A stretch of DNA of 64,000 nt from Endozoicomonas sp965198415 (GCA_965198415.1 CBDAPN010000012.1:1-64000), one strand, 5' to 3'; shown: positions 42,914 through 52,429, counted from the first letter of the stretch. Notes: a model not told the origin generated them from the sequence alone. Program-made: numbers and translations.

Positions 42914-43400
42914 ACGCCTTTTAGCCCTTTAGAGGCGATTGCACCCAGAGGGCATAAAGGCGAGAATTTACGGCGATTTTGCTAACACTTTTAGTCCGCA
43001 CACCCCGAGGCGCCATTGGTGCACCACCAAACCAACTCAGGGCTCAACCCGATGAAACCACCGGTATTTCGCCTTATATTGCGATCACCAACAAAGACTC
43101 CCGGAACGAAGTCGCCCACTCGGACACTTTTCTTGCTAGCAAAGCACACACGAGTGTATTACCTTTAACGCTGTCGAGTGATATCACCGCCACGGTTACA
43201 GTGAAAATTTGTCGTAAATAATGCGTGTAAACAATACGCCAATAACAAAACTGCGAACAATATCATTGCGCCCGGGCCCCGGTTCAGTGTTGTCTTTTTG
43301 TTACAGATAGCCCTCCTGCACTATGACAGACTAACAGCAATGGTATAGTGCATTCTGAGGAACCATTGCGGAACCATAGTGATGCAAGGCTAATAGTTTT
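42914..43400. other. Non-coding region upstream of fabA
   Basis: It holds the outer flank of the TnpB remnant (repeat variant at 42944) and about 400 further bases without a supportable gene. An 80-codon frame at 42979-43221 (MLTLLVRTPRGAIGAPP...) has no recognisable features. Confidence 0.4.
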
Positions 43401-43421
43401 AATCAGGGTTTTACCCTGATT
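43401..43421 (+). promoter_or_regulatory. Perfect palindrome upstream of fabA
   Basis: AATCAGGGT-TTT-ACCCTGATT is a perfect 9-bp inverted repeat, 109 bases before the fabA ATG. It could be an operator for a fatty-acid regulator or a hairpin in the fabA leader. It does not match the FabR or FadR consensus that I know. Confidence 0.4.
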
Positions 43422-43529
43422 CAACCGCCGTACCGGCAGGGATGAAATGGTCAGCAGTGCCGATCATTCCTGGTGTCATTCTGACTTGTTGTCAAGCTGG
43501 CGCTGTACCTTCCAGGAACCCAAAAACAA

Positions 43530-44063
43530 ATGAAGCAACCATTCAAAGAAGAGTCCTTCGACAAATTCGATAAAGATGATCTTTTGCGCTGTTCGCAGGG
43601 AGAGCTTTTTGGCGCCGGCAATGCACAGCTGCCAGCCCCCAATATGCTAATGCTTGATCGTATCGTTCGTATTGCAAAAACCGGTGGCACCTACGGCAAA
43701 GGTGAGATCATCGCCGAGCTGGACATCAACCCGGATCTCTGGTTCTTTGCCTGCCACTTCCCCGGCGATCCGGTGATGCCTGGCTGCCTTGGGCTCGACG
43801 CCATGTGGCAACTGGTTGGCTTTTATCTCGGCTGGATGGGCAACCCCGGGCGGGGCCGCGCGCTGGGCAGTGGTGATGTAAAATTTACCGGTCAGATTCT
43901 TCCCACTCACAAAAAAGTTACTTACCACATCAACATAAAGCGTATCATTGCACGCAAACTGGTTCTGGGCATTGCCGATGGCAGCGTCAGTGTTGATGGC
44001 CGGGAAATATACACCGCACAAGGATTGCGAGTCGGTCTGTTCCAGAACACTGATTCCTTCTGA
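43530..44063 (+). CDS. fabA: 3-hydroxydecanoyl-ACP dehydratase/isomerase FabA
   Basis: A 177-residue bifunctional enzyme that dehydrates 3-hydroxydecanoyl-ACP and isomerises the product to cis-3-decenoyl-ACP, the branch point to unsaturated fatty acids. The catalytic pair is His76 (WFFACHFPGDPVMPG) and Asp90 (CLGLDAMWQL), shifted by +6 against E. coli because of a slightly longer N-terminus. It is followed after 62 bases by fabB, the standard anaerobic unsaturated-fatty-acid operon. Confidence 0.98.
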   Translation: MKQPFKEESFDKFDKDDLLRCSQGELFGAGNAQLPAPNMLMLDRIVRIAKTGGTYGKGEIIAELDINPDLWFFACHFPGDPVMPGCLGLDAMWQLVGFYLGWMGNPGRGRALGSGDVKFTGQILPTHKKVTYHINIKRIIARKLVLGIADGSVSVDGREIYTAQGLRVGLFQNTDSF

Positions 44064-44125
44064 TGCCCATCAACTGGCATCTGGATACGATTTTTCTGAC
44101 TTAAAGGCTATTTGGGTTTATATCA

Positions 44126-45343
44126 ATGAAACGTGTTGTAGTTACAGGGATTGGCGTTACATCCTGCCTGGGCACTTCCCGGGATGAAGTAGCGCAGAGT
44201 CTTAAACTTGGGCGCTCCGGCATTCGTTACAACGACAGTTATCAGGAGCTCGGTTTTCGCAGCCATGTTTCCGGTACGGTCGACATCGACTTCCAGGATT
44301 TTATCGATCGCAAAACCCTGCGCTTTATGGGTAACGCCGCCGCTTACGCCTACATTGCCATGCAACAGGCAATTAGCGACTCCGGCCTGAGCGAAGCGAT
44401 GGTCTCCAATCCTCGCACCGGCCTGATCGCCGCTTCTGGCGGTGCCTCTTCGGAAAACATCGTCGAATCCGCCGATATCATGCGGGAAAAAGGCGTCAAG
44501 CGCGTCGGCCCTTACCGGGTCACCCGTACCATGGGCAGCACGGTTTCTGCCTGTTTGGCCACGCCGTTCAAAATCAAGGGCGTCAACTACTCCATCACCT
44601 CCGCCTGTGCCACCAGCGCCCACTGTATTGGCAACGCCGTTGAACAGATTCAACTGGGCAAACAAGACATCGTTTTCGCCGGCGGTGGTGAAGAAGAGCA
44701 CTGGACTCAAACCGGTCTGTTTGACGCCATGGGCGCCCTCAGCAGCAAACACAACGACACCCCGCAGCAAGCCTCCAGAGCCTACGATGCCAACCGTGAC
44801 GGCTTTGTCATTGCCGGCGGTGGCGGCATGATTGTGGTGGAGGAGCTTGAGCACGCCAAAGCTCGCGGTGCCAAAATTTACGCCGAAATAACCGGCTACG
44901 GCGCTACGTCTGACGGCTTTGATATGGTTGCCCCATCCGGCGAAGGCGCTGCACGGTGCATGCGTATGGCAATGGCGACCGTCAAAGAGCCCATCGACTA
45001 CATCAATACCCACGGCACCAGTACCCCGGTGGGTGATGTGGCAGAGCTTAAAGCGCTGGTTGAAGTATTTGGTGACCGGATGCCGGTGATCAGTTCCACC
45101 AAATCCCTGTCCGGCCACTCGCTCGGAGCGGCGGGCGTGCAAGAAGCCATTTACTGCCTGCTGATGATGGAGCGCAACTTCATCGCCGCATCGGCCAACA
45201 TTGAGACCCTTGACGAAGCAGCTGCCAACCTACCGGTCTTGGTGGGCGATGCCCGGGAACAGACCCTGAACCGGATCATGTCCAACAGCTTTGGCTTTGG
45301 TGGTACTAACGCCTGTCTGGTGTTTGAGCGCTATCAAGGGTAA
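44126..45343 (+). CDS. fabB: 3-oxoacyl-ACP synthase I FabB
   Basis: A 405-residue ketoacyl synthase that elongates unsaturated intermediates made by FabA. The nucleophile is Cys161 in ITSACATSAHCIGNA. The two catalytic histidines are in NTHGTSTPVGD and KSLSGHSLGAAG, and the final motif is SFGFGGTNACLVF. Length is that of E. coli FabB (406). A strong hairpin downstream (45418-45447) probably ends the operon. Confidence 0.98.
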   Translation: MKRVVVTGIGVTSCLGTSRDEVAQSLKLGRSGIRYNDSYQELGFRSHVSGTVDIDFQDFIDRKTLRFMGNAAAYAYIAMQQAISDSGLSEAMVSNPRTGLIAASGGASSENIVESADIMREKGVKRVGPYRVTRTMGSTVSACLATPFKIKGVNYSITSACATSAHCIGNAVEQIQLGKQDIVFAGGGEEEHWTQTGLFDAMGALSSKHNDTPQQASRAYDANRDGFVIAGGGGMIVVEELEHAKARGAKIYAEITGYGATSDGFDMVAPSGEGAARCMRMAMATVKEPIDYINTHGTSTPVGDVAELKALVEVFGDRMPVISSTKSLSGHSLGAAGVQEAIYCLLMMERNFIAASANIETLDEAAANLPVLVGDAREQTLNRIMSNSFGFGGTNACLVFERYQG

Positions 45344-45417
45344 CCCTGCTGCGGTTGTGCTGGCGAGCCTTTTTAAGACGGGTATCGCTCCAACCAAAAC
45401 AAGTCATTCCCCCATTC

Positions 45418-45447
45418 GAGCCTCGTTCATCTTCCGGAACGAGGCTC
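45418..45447 (+). terminator. Strong hairpin between fabB and dinG
   Basis: The 11-bp perfect stem GAGCCTCGTTC / GAACGAGGCTC closes the loop ATCTTCCG, 75 bases after the fabB stop and 111 bases from the convergent dinG stop. No long T-tract is present on either side, so it may function in both directions with limited strength. Confidence 0.65.
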
Positions 45448-45557
45448 AACACAATGGCCTGCGCTGAGGCTGTTTTTTCCATAGCCCGCCGCCCGCACAA
45501 ACGCCACCTTTTGGCAAAAGCTTTCGGGTTGGCAGTTGTGGTCAGGCTGGAAATTCA

Positions 45558-47732
45558 TCACACAGCCTGCGGCGCTGGCTCAATCACCCGCTGAAAGGGC
45601 GGCAATGAGTTTAAAATCATCTGGCCATAACGAGCTTTTACCAGTCGTCGATCCAAAATAGTAATGCGGCCGGTATCCTGCTCCGTTCGTAACAGACGAC
45701 CGCAAGCCTGAACCAGTCGAATCGCAGCATCCGGTACGGTAATGTCCATAAACGGGTTACGCCCTTGCGCTTCAAGCCAGTCGGACAACGCCGCTTCCAC
45801 CGGATCATCTGGCACCGCAAAAGGAATCTTGGCAATCACGACGTGTTCGCAATAATGGCCAGGCAGGTCAATACCTTCTGCCAAGCTGGCCAGTCCGAAC
45901 AGAATACTCACCTCACCGTCGTCTATCCGCTGACGATGCTTTTTTAGCAACTCCTGTCGTGAATAGTCATCTTGCAGCATGATGCTGTCTTGGCACTGTG
46001 CCGGCATGCCGAAATGGACATCTTTCATCTGTCGACGGGAAGAAAAGAGCACCAATACGCCCTTAGGGCGCTGATCGCTGCCCAGTAAATCCGGTAACAG
46101 CTCAATAATTTCAGCGGTATGCTCTTGCGCATTGCGGGGGTCAAAGGCCATAGCCGGAATCACCAGCGTCGCCGCCTGCTGATGCAGAAACGGACTCGGC
46201 ACGATTGTGCAATGCGCCTGTGCTGGCACACCGGAGCGCATGCGAAAACGCTCAAAGCTGCCCAACGCTGCCAGTGTCGCCGAGGTGACAATGGCGGCAT
46301 AGGCCGGATTCCACAGGGTTTGCCACAGCGTCATGGCCGACATAATGGGGCTGCTGAACACTTCGAGCTCTTCCCCAAACGTGTTTTCTGACCACTTCAG
46401 CCAGCGCGCAGAAGGTGGCTCTCCCGCTGGGTCTTGCACGGTGTAGGTAAGCCAAAGCTGATAGTGGCTCTCCATACGCATCTGCATCGCGCCAATTTCC
46501 GGATAAAGCTGCTCGGCCTGCCAGCGTTCAATACCCGGGACATCGCCGTCCATGGCATCATCGAGCGCTTTGGCCATCTTTTCCAACAGGCCGCTGCATT
46601 TGCTGAAACCGGCTTTGAGTTGCTCTGCTTGTTGTCGTAGCTCATCTGGCACGATTCCCTCAGGAAACCGATACACCGCCACCTGCCCCTCCCCCTGTGC
46701 CGTGTAGTTGGGTCGTGGCTCAAACTGGGCAATGCTGTGCAGCATCTGGCGGGTATGGCCAAGGGAGTTGACGAGCCCATCAAACTCCGGCTGAATGCGC
46801 TCTAACAACTCCCCCAACACACCGGGCAGAGTCTGTTGGGTGAGCACTTTTTGCAGGTGACGCCCGGCTTTTTCCAGCCAAGTGATGGTGCCTTTCACCC
46901 GGAACTGACAGGTAAAGTGATCGATGGCTTTATCCGGCAAATGATGACCTTCATCAAAGATGTAAATCGTGTCTTTAGGTGGCGGCAAGATGGCTCCGCC
47001 ACCGAGTGCCAGATCCGCCAGTACCAGGTCATGGTTGGCCACCACGACATCGGCACTTTCGAGATCCCCCCGGGCTTTATAAAACGGGCACTGGCGAAAG
47101 TAACCACAACGCCGTCCACTGCACTGGGCATGATCGGTGGTGATGGTGCGCCACTGCTGATCCTCCAGAGCGTCGGGCCAGCTGTCGCGGTCGCCTTCCC
47201 AGCTTGAGGTGCTGAACGCTTCAAGCATGCTCTGATAGAGAGCCAATGACGGCTGATCGGCCGCCTCGGCAAACATATCCATAAACGATGCCGCCGCTTT
47301 TTCTTCCTGCAGCAGGCGGTCAAGTTTGCTCAGGCAAGCGTAGCGTCCGCGCCCTTTGGCCAGAGTGTAGGAGAACTCAAGCCCGGTTTTTACCATGATG
47401 TCCGGCAAATCTTTGTTAATGACCTGCTCTTGCAACGTCACCGTAGCAGTGGCAATCACTAAGCGCTTATTGGCCGCCTGCGCCATGACCACCGCCGGTA
47501 GCACGTAGCCGACGGTTTTGCCGGTACCAGTACCCGCTTCAATAACGGTCACAGAAGGCGCAGAGATTCGGCGGCCTTCGCTGTCGGTTTCAACATTACC
47601 CAACGCCCGGGCGATCTCTGCAATCATCTGCTTTTGCCCGGCACGAGCTTTCAGCTCCTTGCTCTGCAAAAAGGCGCTGTACGCTTTTTGGATAATTTTT
47701 TTCTGGGGTTCTTCAAGCACTGCGCCAACCAA
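45558..47732 (-). CDS. dinG: ATP-dependent DNA helicase DinG
   Basis: A 724-residue XPD-like 5'-3' helicase that unwinds R-loops and D-loops. Walker A is IEAGTGTGKTVGYVLPA. The iron-sulfur cluster cysteines are visible as YACLSK and CSGRRCGYFRQCPFY, the spacing expected for DinG. The Walker B box is DEGHHL, and the C-terminal motif VI region is QACGRLLRTEQDTGRI. Length matches E. coli (716). Although dinG is SOS-induced in E. coli, I see no CTG-N10-CAG box upstream here. It is convergent with fabB. Confidence 0.97.
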   Translation of the reverse strand: MVGAVLEEPQKKIIQKAYSAFLQSKELKARAGQKQMIAEIARALGNVETDSEGRRISAPSVTVIEAGTGTGKTVGYVLPAVVMAQAANKRLVIATATVTLQEQVINKDLPDIMVKTGLEFSYTLAKGRGRYACLSKLDRLLQEEKAAASFMDMFAEAADQPSLALYQSMLEAFSTSSWEGDRDSWPDALEDQQWRTITTDHAQCSGRRCGYFRQCPFYKARGDLESADVVVANHDLVLADLALGGGAILPPPKDTIYIFDEGHHLPDKAIDHFTCQFRVKGTITWLEKAGRHLQKVLTQQTLPGVLGELLERIQPEFDGLVNSLGHTRQMLHSIAQFEPRPNYTAQGEGQVAVYRFPEGIVPDELRQQAEQLKAGFSKCSGLLEKMAKALDDAMDGDVPGIERWQAEQLYPEIGAMQMRMESHYQLWLTYTVQDPAGEPPSARWLKWSENTFGEELEVFSSPIMSAMTLWQTLWNPAYAAIVTSATLAALGSFERFRMRSGVPAQAHCTIVPSPFLHQQAATLVIPAMAFDPRNAQEHTAEIIELLPDLLGSDQRPKGVLVLFSSRRQMKDVHFGMPAQCQDSIMLQDDYSRQELLKKHRQRIDDGEVSILFGLASLAEGIDLPGHYCEHVVIAKIPFAVPDDPVEAALSDWLEAQGRNPFMDITVPDAAIRLVQACGRLLRTEQDTGRITILDRRLVKARYGQMILNSLPPFQRVIEPAPQAV

Positions 47733-47860
47733 TAACGTTTAATAGCAGAGGGATTGTAGCGAATTTGACCGGGCTTAACAGCGGTAGATGTCACTAAAGC
47801 TGTTCTGCGATAATTGAGGCTGCCACAACAAGATAACCACTCAACGGTGTATTAACTGCC

Positions 47861-48322
47861 ATGCCCAACCTCCCAACTGACTGCCCCTGCGGCTCTAACA
47901 CTCTGTTTAGCCAGTGTTGCGCACCATTGATCAACGGCGAACCCGCGCCGACTGCAGCCGCGCTGATGCGCTCAAGATACACCGCCTATAGCCTGAGCAA
48001 CACCGGGTACCTTATTCGCACCACCCATCCGCAACAACAGAGCCGGGTGCGCCAACAACAAGTGTACCAACAAGCAAGCGACACCCTCTGGCAACGGCTG
48101 GAAATACTCTCCTGCGACCCCATAGACGAGCAAACCGGCACGGTTGAATTTAAGGCTTGGTTCACAGCAAACGGTAAACAGCAGGTTCATCAGGAACACT
48201 CCACCTTTTTAAAAGTCGATGGTCGTTGGTTTTTTATCTATCCGGGCATGGCATTAACCGTCAGCAGAAACGCCCCCTGCCCTTGTGGCAGCGGCAAAAA
48301 ATATAAAAAGTGCTGCGCCTAA
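47861..48322 (+). CDS. ychJ: YchJ-family SEC-C motif protein
   Basis: A 153-residue protein of the UPF0225/YchJ family. It carries a SEC-C-like zinc-binding motif at each end: CPCGSNTLFSQCC (residues 7-19) and CPCGSGKKYKKCC at the C-terminus. Between them is the NTF2-like middle region (LMRSRYTAYSLSNTGYLIRT). The function is not established. It is a single gene between divergent dinG and the TRAP transporter genes. Confidence 0.92.
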   Translation: MPNLPTDCPCGSNTLFSQCCAPLINGEPAPTAAALMRSRYTAYSLSNTGYLIRTTHPQQQSRVRQQQVYQQASDTLWQRLEILSCDPIDEQTGTVEFKAWFTANGKQQVHQEHSTFLKVDGRWFFIYPGMALTVSRNAPCPCGSGKKYKKCCA

Positions 48323-48561
48323 CTCCCGATTGATGGCTAAGCGGCTGTTTGGGAAGCGGCTGCCTTCCTGCATTAGAAACCAATAGAAAGCAAAGAATTC
48401 TTCCCACAAAGGTGGTACGATAGCTCACCTAAAAAACCGATTACTTGAATAAGTGATCACGGCACGGTCCCTAACACCCGGTCAAGAGGTGGAGGGACTA
48501 AAGGACAAAACTGCCACTTCAGCAGTTTTCAGATAACAAACACTAAGCAAGGGGATTGACA

Positions 48562-49539
48562 ATGACCATTTTAAAAAAATTGGGATTTGCCATTTTGGGG
48601 GCCGGTTTCGCCACCATCGCCACCACCGCTACCGCAACTACTAATCAGCAGTTTGTCACCATCGGCACCGGTGGTGTAACGGGCGTTTATTATCCAACGG
48701 GAGGCGCCATCTGTCGTCTGGTTAACAAAGGGCGTAAAACACACGGCATTCGCTGCTCTGTTGAAAGCACCGGCGGTTCCATTTACAACCTGAACACCAT
48801 TGCCGCCAAAGAGCTGGACATGGGTATCGTGCAATCGGACTGGCAGTTCCATGCCTACCGCGGCACCAGCGCTTTTACCAAACAAGGAGCCAACAAGAAT
48901 CTGCGCGCTATCTTTTCTGTGCACCCAGAAGCCTTCACCATCCTGGCCAGAAAAGACGCCGGCATCACCCGCTTTGAAGACCTCAAAGGCAAGCGTGTCA
49001 ACATTGGTAACCCAGGCTCCGGCCAGCGCGGCACCATGGAGCAGCTGATGAATGAGTACGGCTGGACCAACAGCGCCTTCTCGCTGGTGTCGGAACTGAA
49101 AGCCGCAGAGCACGCTAAAGCCCTGTGCGACAACAAAATTGACGCCTTTGTTTACACCGTTGGCCACCCCTCCGGCTCCTTCAAAGAAGCCACCACCTCT
49201 TGCGACACTGTTGTGGTATCCATCACTGGCGATAAAGTGCAGCAGCTGATCAAGAAAAACCCTTACTACCGCACAGCCACTGTTCCCGGCGGCATGTACA
49301 AAGGCAACGATAAAGACGTGCAAACCTTTGGTGTAGCAGCCACTTTCGTTTCGTCCACCGACGCCAGCGAAGAGGCGGTGTATCAGGTGACCAAAGCCGT
49401 CTTTGAAGATTTGACCTCCTTTAAAAAACTGCACCAGGCTTTTGGCACCCTGAAGAAAGAAGAGATGATTTCCGACGGTCTGAGCATTCCACTGCATGAA
49501 GGCGCCAAGCGTTACTACAAAGAAGCTGGGCTGCTTTAA
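48562..49539 (+). CDS. TAXI-family TRAP transporter solute-binding protein
   Basis: A 325-residue periplasmic binding protein. The ATG at 48562 is preferred over a TTG two codons earlier because AAGGGG is better spaced to it. A signal peptide (LKKLGFAILGAGFATIATTATA) precedes the family hallmark FVTIGTGGVTGVYYPTGGAI. TAXI proteins deliver substrates such as glutamate or other carboxylates to a TRAP permease. The permease is encoded 182 bases downstream. The substrate cannot be deduced from sequence. Confidence 0.95.
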   Translation: MTILKKLGFAILGAGFATIATTATATTNQQFVTIGTGGVTGVYYPTGGAICRLVNKGRKTHGIRCSVESTGGSIYNLNTIAAKELDMGIVQSDWQFHAYRGTSAFTKQGANKNLRAIFSVHPEAFTILARKDAGITRFEDLKGKRVNIGNPGSGQRGTMEQLMNEYGWTNSAFSLVSELKAAEHAKALCDNKIDAFVYTVGHPSGSFKEATTSCDTVVVSITGDKVQQLIKKNPYYRTATVPGGMYKGNDKDVQTFGVAATFVSSTDASEEAVYQVTKAVFEDLTSFKKLHQAFGTLKKEEMISDGLSIPLHEGAKRYYKEAGLL

Positions 49540-49560
49540 TCACTTGCTCCCTTGTCAACC

Positions 49561-49587
49561 GGTGCATGGACAGCTTGCCCATGCACC
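49561..49587 (+). terminator. Hairpin between TAXI binding protein and permease
   Basis: The perfect 9-bp stem GGTGCATGG / CCATGCACC has a 9-base loop, 21 bases after the binding-protein stop. There is no T-tract. It probably stabilises the upstream message or attenuates transcription so that the binding protein exceeds the permease. Confidence 0.55.
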
Positions 49588-49721
49588 CCCTTGCCGCCCG
49601 ACCTGAAACTGGCGGCACTCTTTCCTGATGTCAGCCATCAATTACAGCTATCTATTTAAAGCAGCTAATGCACCCAATTAACCGACTCACAGGAAGAGCG
49701 CATTGATAACACAGGTACTTT

Positions 49722-52319
49722 ATGGAAGTAGCCAACAACAACAAACAAGACTCCCCACCGGGCTCGTTTGAACCAAACGCCAGCGCCGAACAAATCGCCA
49801 GCGAATCAGAACAAGGCGGCCGCCAACCGGTGGGCATGGCCAGAAACGTATTGCTGTCTGTCGCCCTTAGCTGGTCACTCTTTCAGCTTTGGAATGCATC
49901 GCCACTGCCGTACATTTTCAAATTTGGAATTTTTAACGACGGGCAGGCACGGGCCATTCACTTGGCTTTTGCTATCTTTCTGGCTTTTATCGCCTTTCCT
50001 GCCAGAAAAAAATCGTTTTCCAACCAAGTGCCCATCACCGATTGGTTGCTGGCGTTTGCCGGCAGTTTCTCTGCCGCTTACCTCTATATTTTTCATCAGG
50101 AGCTGGCCAACCGTGCCGGCGCGCCCATTACACTGGATCTGGTGGCCGCAGGCACCGGCATGGTGCTGCTATTAGAAGCAACCCGTCGTGCACTAGGGCC
50201 ACCGCTGATGGTGGTGGCGACAGTCTTTATAATTTACGCGTTTGCCGGCCCTTACATGCCGGACGTCATTGCCCACAAAGGGGCCAGTTTAAACAAGGCG
50301 TTATCGCACTTCTGGATCACCACCGAAGGTGTTTTTGGAGTGGCACTCGGGGTATCCACCAGCTTTGTGTTCCTGTTTGTACTGTTTGGTTCGCTGCTGG
50401 AAAAGGCCGGTGCGGGGCAATACTTTATTCAGGTGGCTTTCTCACTGTTAGGCCACCTTAAAGGTGGACCGGCCAAAGCGGCGGTGGTGTCATCGGGTCT
50501 TAGCGGCATTGTCTCCGGCTCCTCCATCGCCAATGTGGTAACCACCGGTACGTTCACCATTCCCCTAATGAGGCGAGTGGGCTTCCCGGCTCACAAAGCC
50601 GGTGCCATTGAGGTGGCCGCTTCAACCAACGGCCAGTTGACACCGCCCGTTATGGGCGCTGCCGCGTTTTTGATGGTGGAATACGTCGGCATTTCCTACA
50701 TCGACGTCATTCGCCACGCGCTGCTACCGGCGCTGATCTCCTACATCGCCCTGTTTTACATTGTGCACCTTGAGGCCCTTAAAGCCGGAATGGAGGGTTT
50801 ACCAAGAAGTGTGACCCGCAGCAAAACCCGTGCGCTACTGTCCTTTACTGGCACATTTGCGGGGCTTTGCCTGCTTGGCGCTGGGGTCTATTACGGGGTT
50901 GGCTGGACACGGCAATACATGGGTGACTACGCCCTTGAAACCATCGCGCTGGCACTCGTGGGCTGTTACCTGTTGCTACTGAAAGTGGCTGCCGCACAGC
51001 CGGATCTGACTCTAGACGACGAAATACGCAGCGTACCGGCCCCCGGCCCCACCATCAAACGGGGTCTTTACTACCTGCTGCCTTTAGTCGTTTTGCTCTG
51101 GTGTCTGACCGTTGAACGTTACTCTCCCGGCTTGTCTGCTTTTTGGGCAACGCTGGTGATGGTATTTATCACCCTGACCCATAAGACGCTGATCGATCTT
51201 TTTCGCCAAAAAGAGACGACCACCCACGTAAAAGAAGGCTTTTTTGACCTACTCGATGGCATGACCACCGGAGCCCGCAATATGATCGGGATCGGCGTGG
51301 CAACAGCAACTGCCGGTATCGTCGTGGGCGCAGTGACCTTAACCGGCATTGGCTTGGTGATGACCGAATTTGTAGAGTGGGTCTCTGGCGGCAGTATCAT
51401 GCTTATGCTGTTGTTTACCGCCGTGATCTGTCTGGTGCTGGGCATGGGGTTACCCACCACCGCCAACTACATCGTCGTTTCCACCCTGATGGCGCCGGTT
51501 ATTGTCACCCTCGGCGCCCAGCACGGCTTGATCGTGCCGCTGATTGCCGTACATCTGTTTGTTTTCTACTTCGGTATTTTGGCAGACGACACGCCGCCGG
51601 TGGGGCTGGCAGCCTTTGCTGCTGCGGCTATCGCCCGTTCCGATCCGATCAAAACCGGGATTCAGGGCTTCACTTACGATATCCGCACCGCTGTGCTGCC
51701 GTTTATGTTTATCTTTAACACAGAGCTGCTGCTGATCGGTGTTGACAGTATCACCCAGTTGATCATTGTCGTCTTTGGCGCCATTGCCGCCATGCTGGTT
51801 TTTGCCACCGCCACCCAAGGCTACTGGCTGACTAAAAATCGCTGGTATGAAACTCTGGCACTGCTGTTGATCGCCTTCACTCTGTTCCGCCCGGACTTCT
51901 GGTGGGATAAAGTCTACCCGCCCTATAACGTCGTGGAAGGCAGGCAGATCACCACCGCCATTGCCAACTTACCCGATCAAGCCAAGGCACGACTGTGGGT
52001 GAGTGGCGAAACGCTCGAAGGCAAACCCGTAAAGCAGATGGTGATTCTGCCCGCAGGCGCTCAAGCCACGGCACAAGAGCGGTTTCGCCATATGGGGCTT
52101 GAGGTGCTGATCAACGGTGATGAGCTGCTTATTGACATGGTCGACTTCAACAGCGAGGCACAAAAAGTCGGCATTGACTTTGACTGGCAAATCCAGCGCC
52201 TTGAAATGCCGGTAGAGCGGTTACCGAAACAGCTGGTCTGGATTCCTGCTCTGGCCCTGTTGCTGTTTATTTTTCTCGGGCAACGACGCCGGCAGAAAAA
52301 TAGCCTGAAGGCTGCTTGA
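49722..52319 (+). CDS. TRAP transporter permease, fused DctQM type (TAXI)
   Basis: An 865-residue inner-membrane protein in which the small (DctQ) and large (DctM) TRAP permease subunits are fused, as usual for TAXI systems. A polar cytoplasmic N-terminus of ~45 residues is followed by many hydrophobic segments. DctM-like motifs include SGSSIANVVTTGTFTIPLM and NGQLTPPVMGAAAFLM, and a later repeat GMGLPTTANYIVVSTL. The last ~120 residues (WVSGETLEGKPVKQ onward, with a final membrane segment and a basic end) look like a DUF3394 domain. Transport is expected to use a sodium gradient. Confidence 0.95.
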   Translation: MEVANNNKQDSPPGSFEPNASAEQIASESEQGGRQPVGMARNVLLSVALSWSLFQLWNASPLPYIFKFGIFNDGQARAIHLAFAIFLAFIAFPARKKSFSNQVPITDWLLAFAGSFSAAYLYIFHQELANRAGAPITLDLVAAGTGMVLLLEATRRALGPPLMVVATVFIIYAFAGPYMPDVIAHKGASLNKALSHFWITTEGVFGVALGVSTSFVFLFVLFGSLLEKAGAGQYFIQVAFSLLGHLKGGPAKAAVVSSGLSGIVSGSSIANVVTTGTFTIPLMRRVGFPAHKAGAIEVAASTNGQLTPPVMGAAAFLMVEYVGISYIDVIRHALLPALISYIALFYIVHLEALKAGMEGLPRSVTRSKTRALLSFTGTFAGLCLLGAGVYYGVGWTRQYMGDYALETIALALVGCYLLLLKVAAAQPDLTLDDEIRSVPAPGPTIKRGLYYLLPLVVLLWCLTVERYSPGLSAFWATLVMVFITLTHKTLIDLFRQKETTTHVKEGFFDLLDGMTTGARNMIGIGVATATAGIVVGAVTLTGIGLVMTEFVEWVSGGSIMLMLLFTAVICLVLGMGLPTTANYIVVSTLMAPVIVTLGAQHGLIVPLIAVHLFVFYFGILADDTPPVGLAAFAAAAIARSDPIKTGIQGFTYDIRTAVLPFMFIFNTELLLIGVDSITQLIIVVFGAIAAMLVFATATQGYWLTKNRWYETLALLLIAFTLFRPDFWWDKVYPPYNVVEGRQITTAIANLPDQAKARLWVSGETLEGKPVKQMVILPAGAQATAQERFRHMGLEVLINGDELLIDMVDFNSEAQKVGIDFDWQIQRLEMPVERLPKQLVWIPALALLLFIFLGQRRRQKNSLKAA

Positions 52320-52327
52320 GAAGGGAG

Positions 52328-52429
52328 CTGTGGGGCGACCCCGTCTAGGCGACCCCGTCTAGGCGACCCCGTCTAGGCGACCCCGTCTAGGCGACCCCGT
52401 CTAGGCGACCCCCTAGGCAACCCCACAGC
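52328..52429. repeat. 14-bp tandem repeat enclosed in an inverted repeat
   Basis: The unit GGCGACCCCGTCTA occurs five times without change (52334-52403) and a sixth time in degenerate form (GGCGACCCCCTA, 52404-52415). The array is bracketed by GCTGTGGGG (from 52327) and CCCCACAGC (to 52429), a 9-bp inverted repeat. The whole therefore could fold as a hairpin whose loop has been expanded by repeat growth, just after the permease gene. Confidence 0.9.

Noticed and set aside
44123..45142. Long antisense frame (339 codons) opposite fabB
   Set aside because: fabB is certain on the plus strand; the antisense frame results from its GC-rich third positions and has no family signature.
48571..49497. 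Antisense frame of 308 codons opposite the TAXI binding-protein gene
   Set aside because: The sense gene has signal peptide and family motif; the antisense peptide is glycine/valine-rich with no known motif.
52334..52415. CRISPR array
   Set aside because: The 14-bp units are contiguous without spacers and there are no cas genes.
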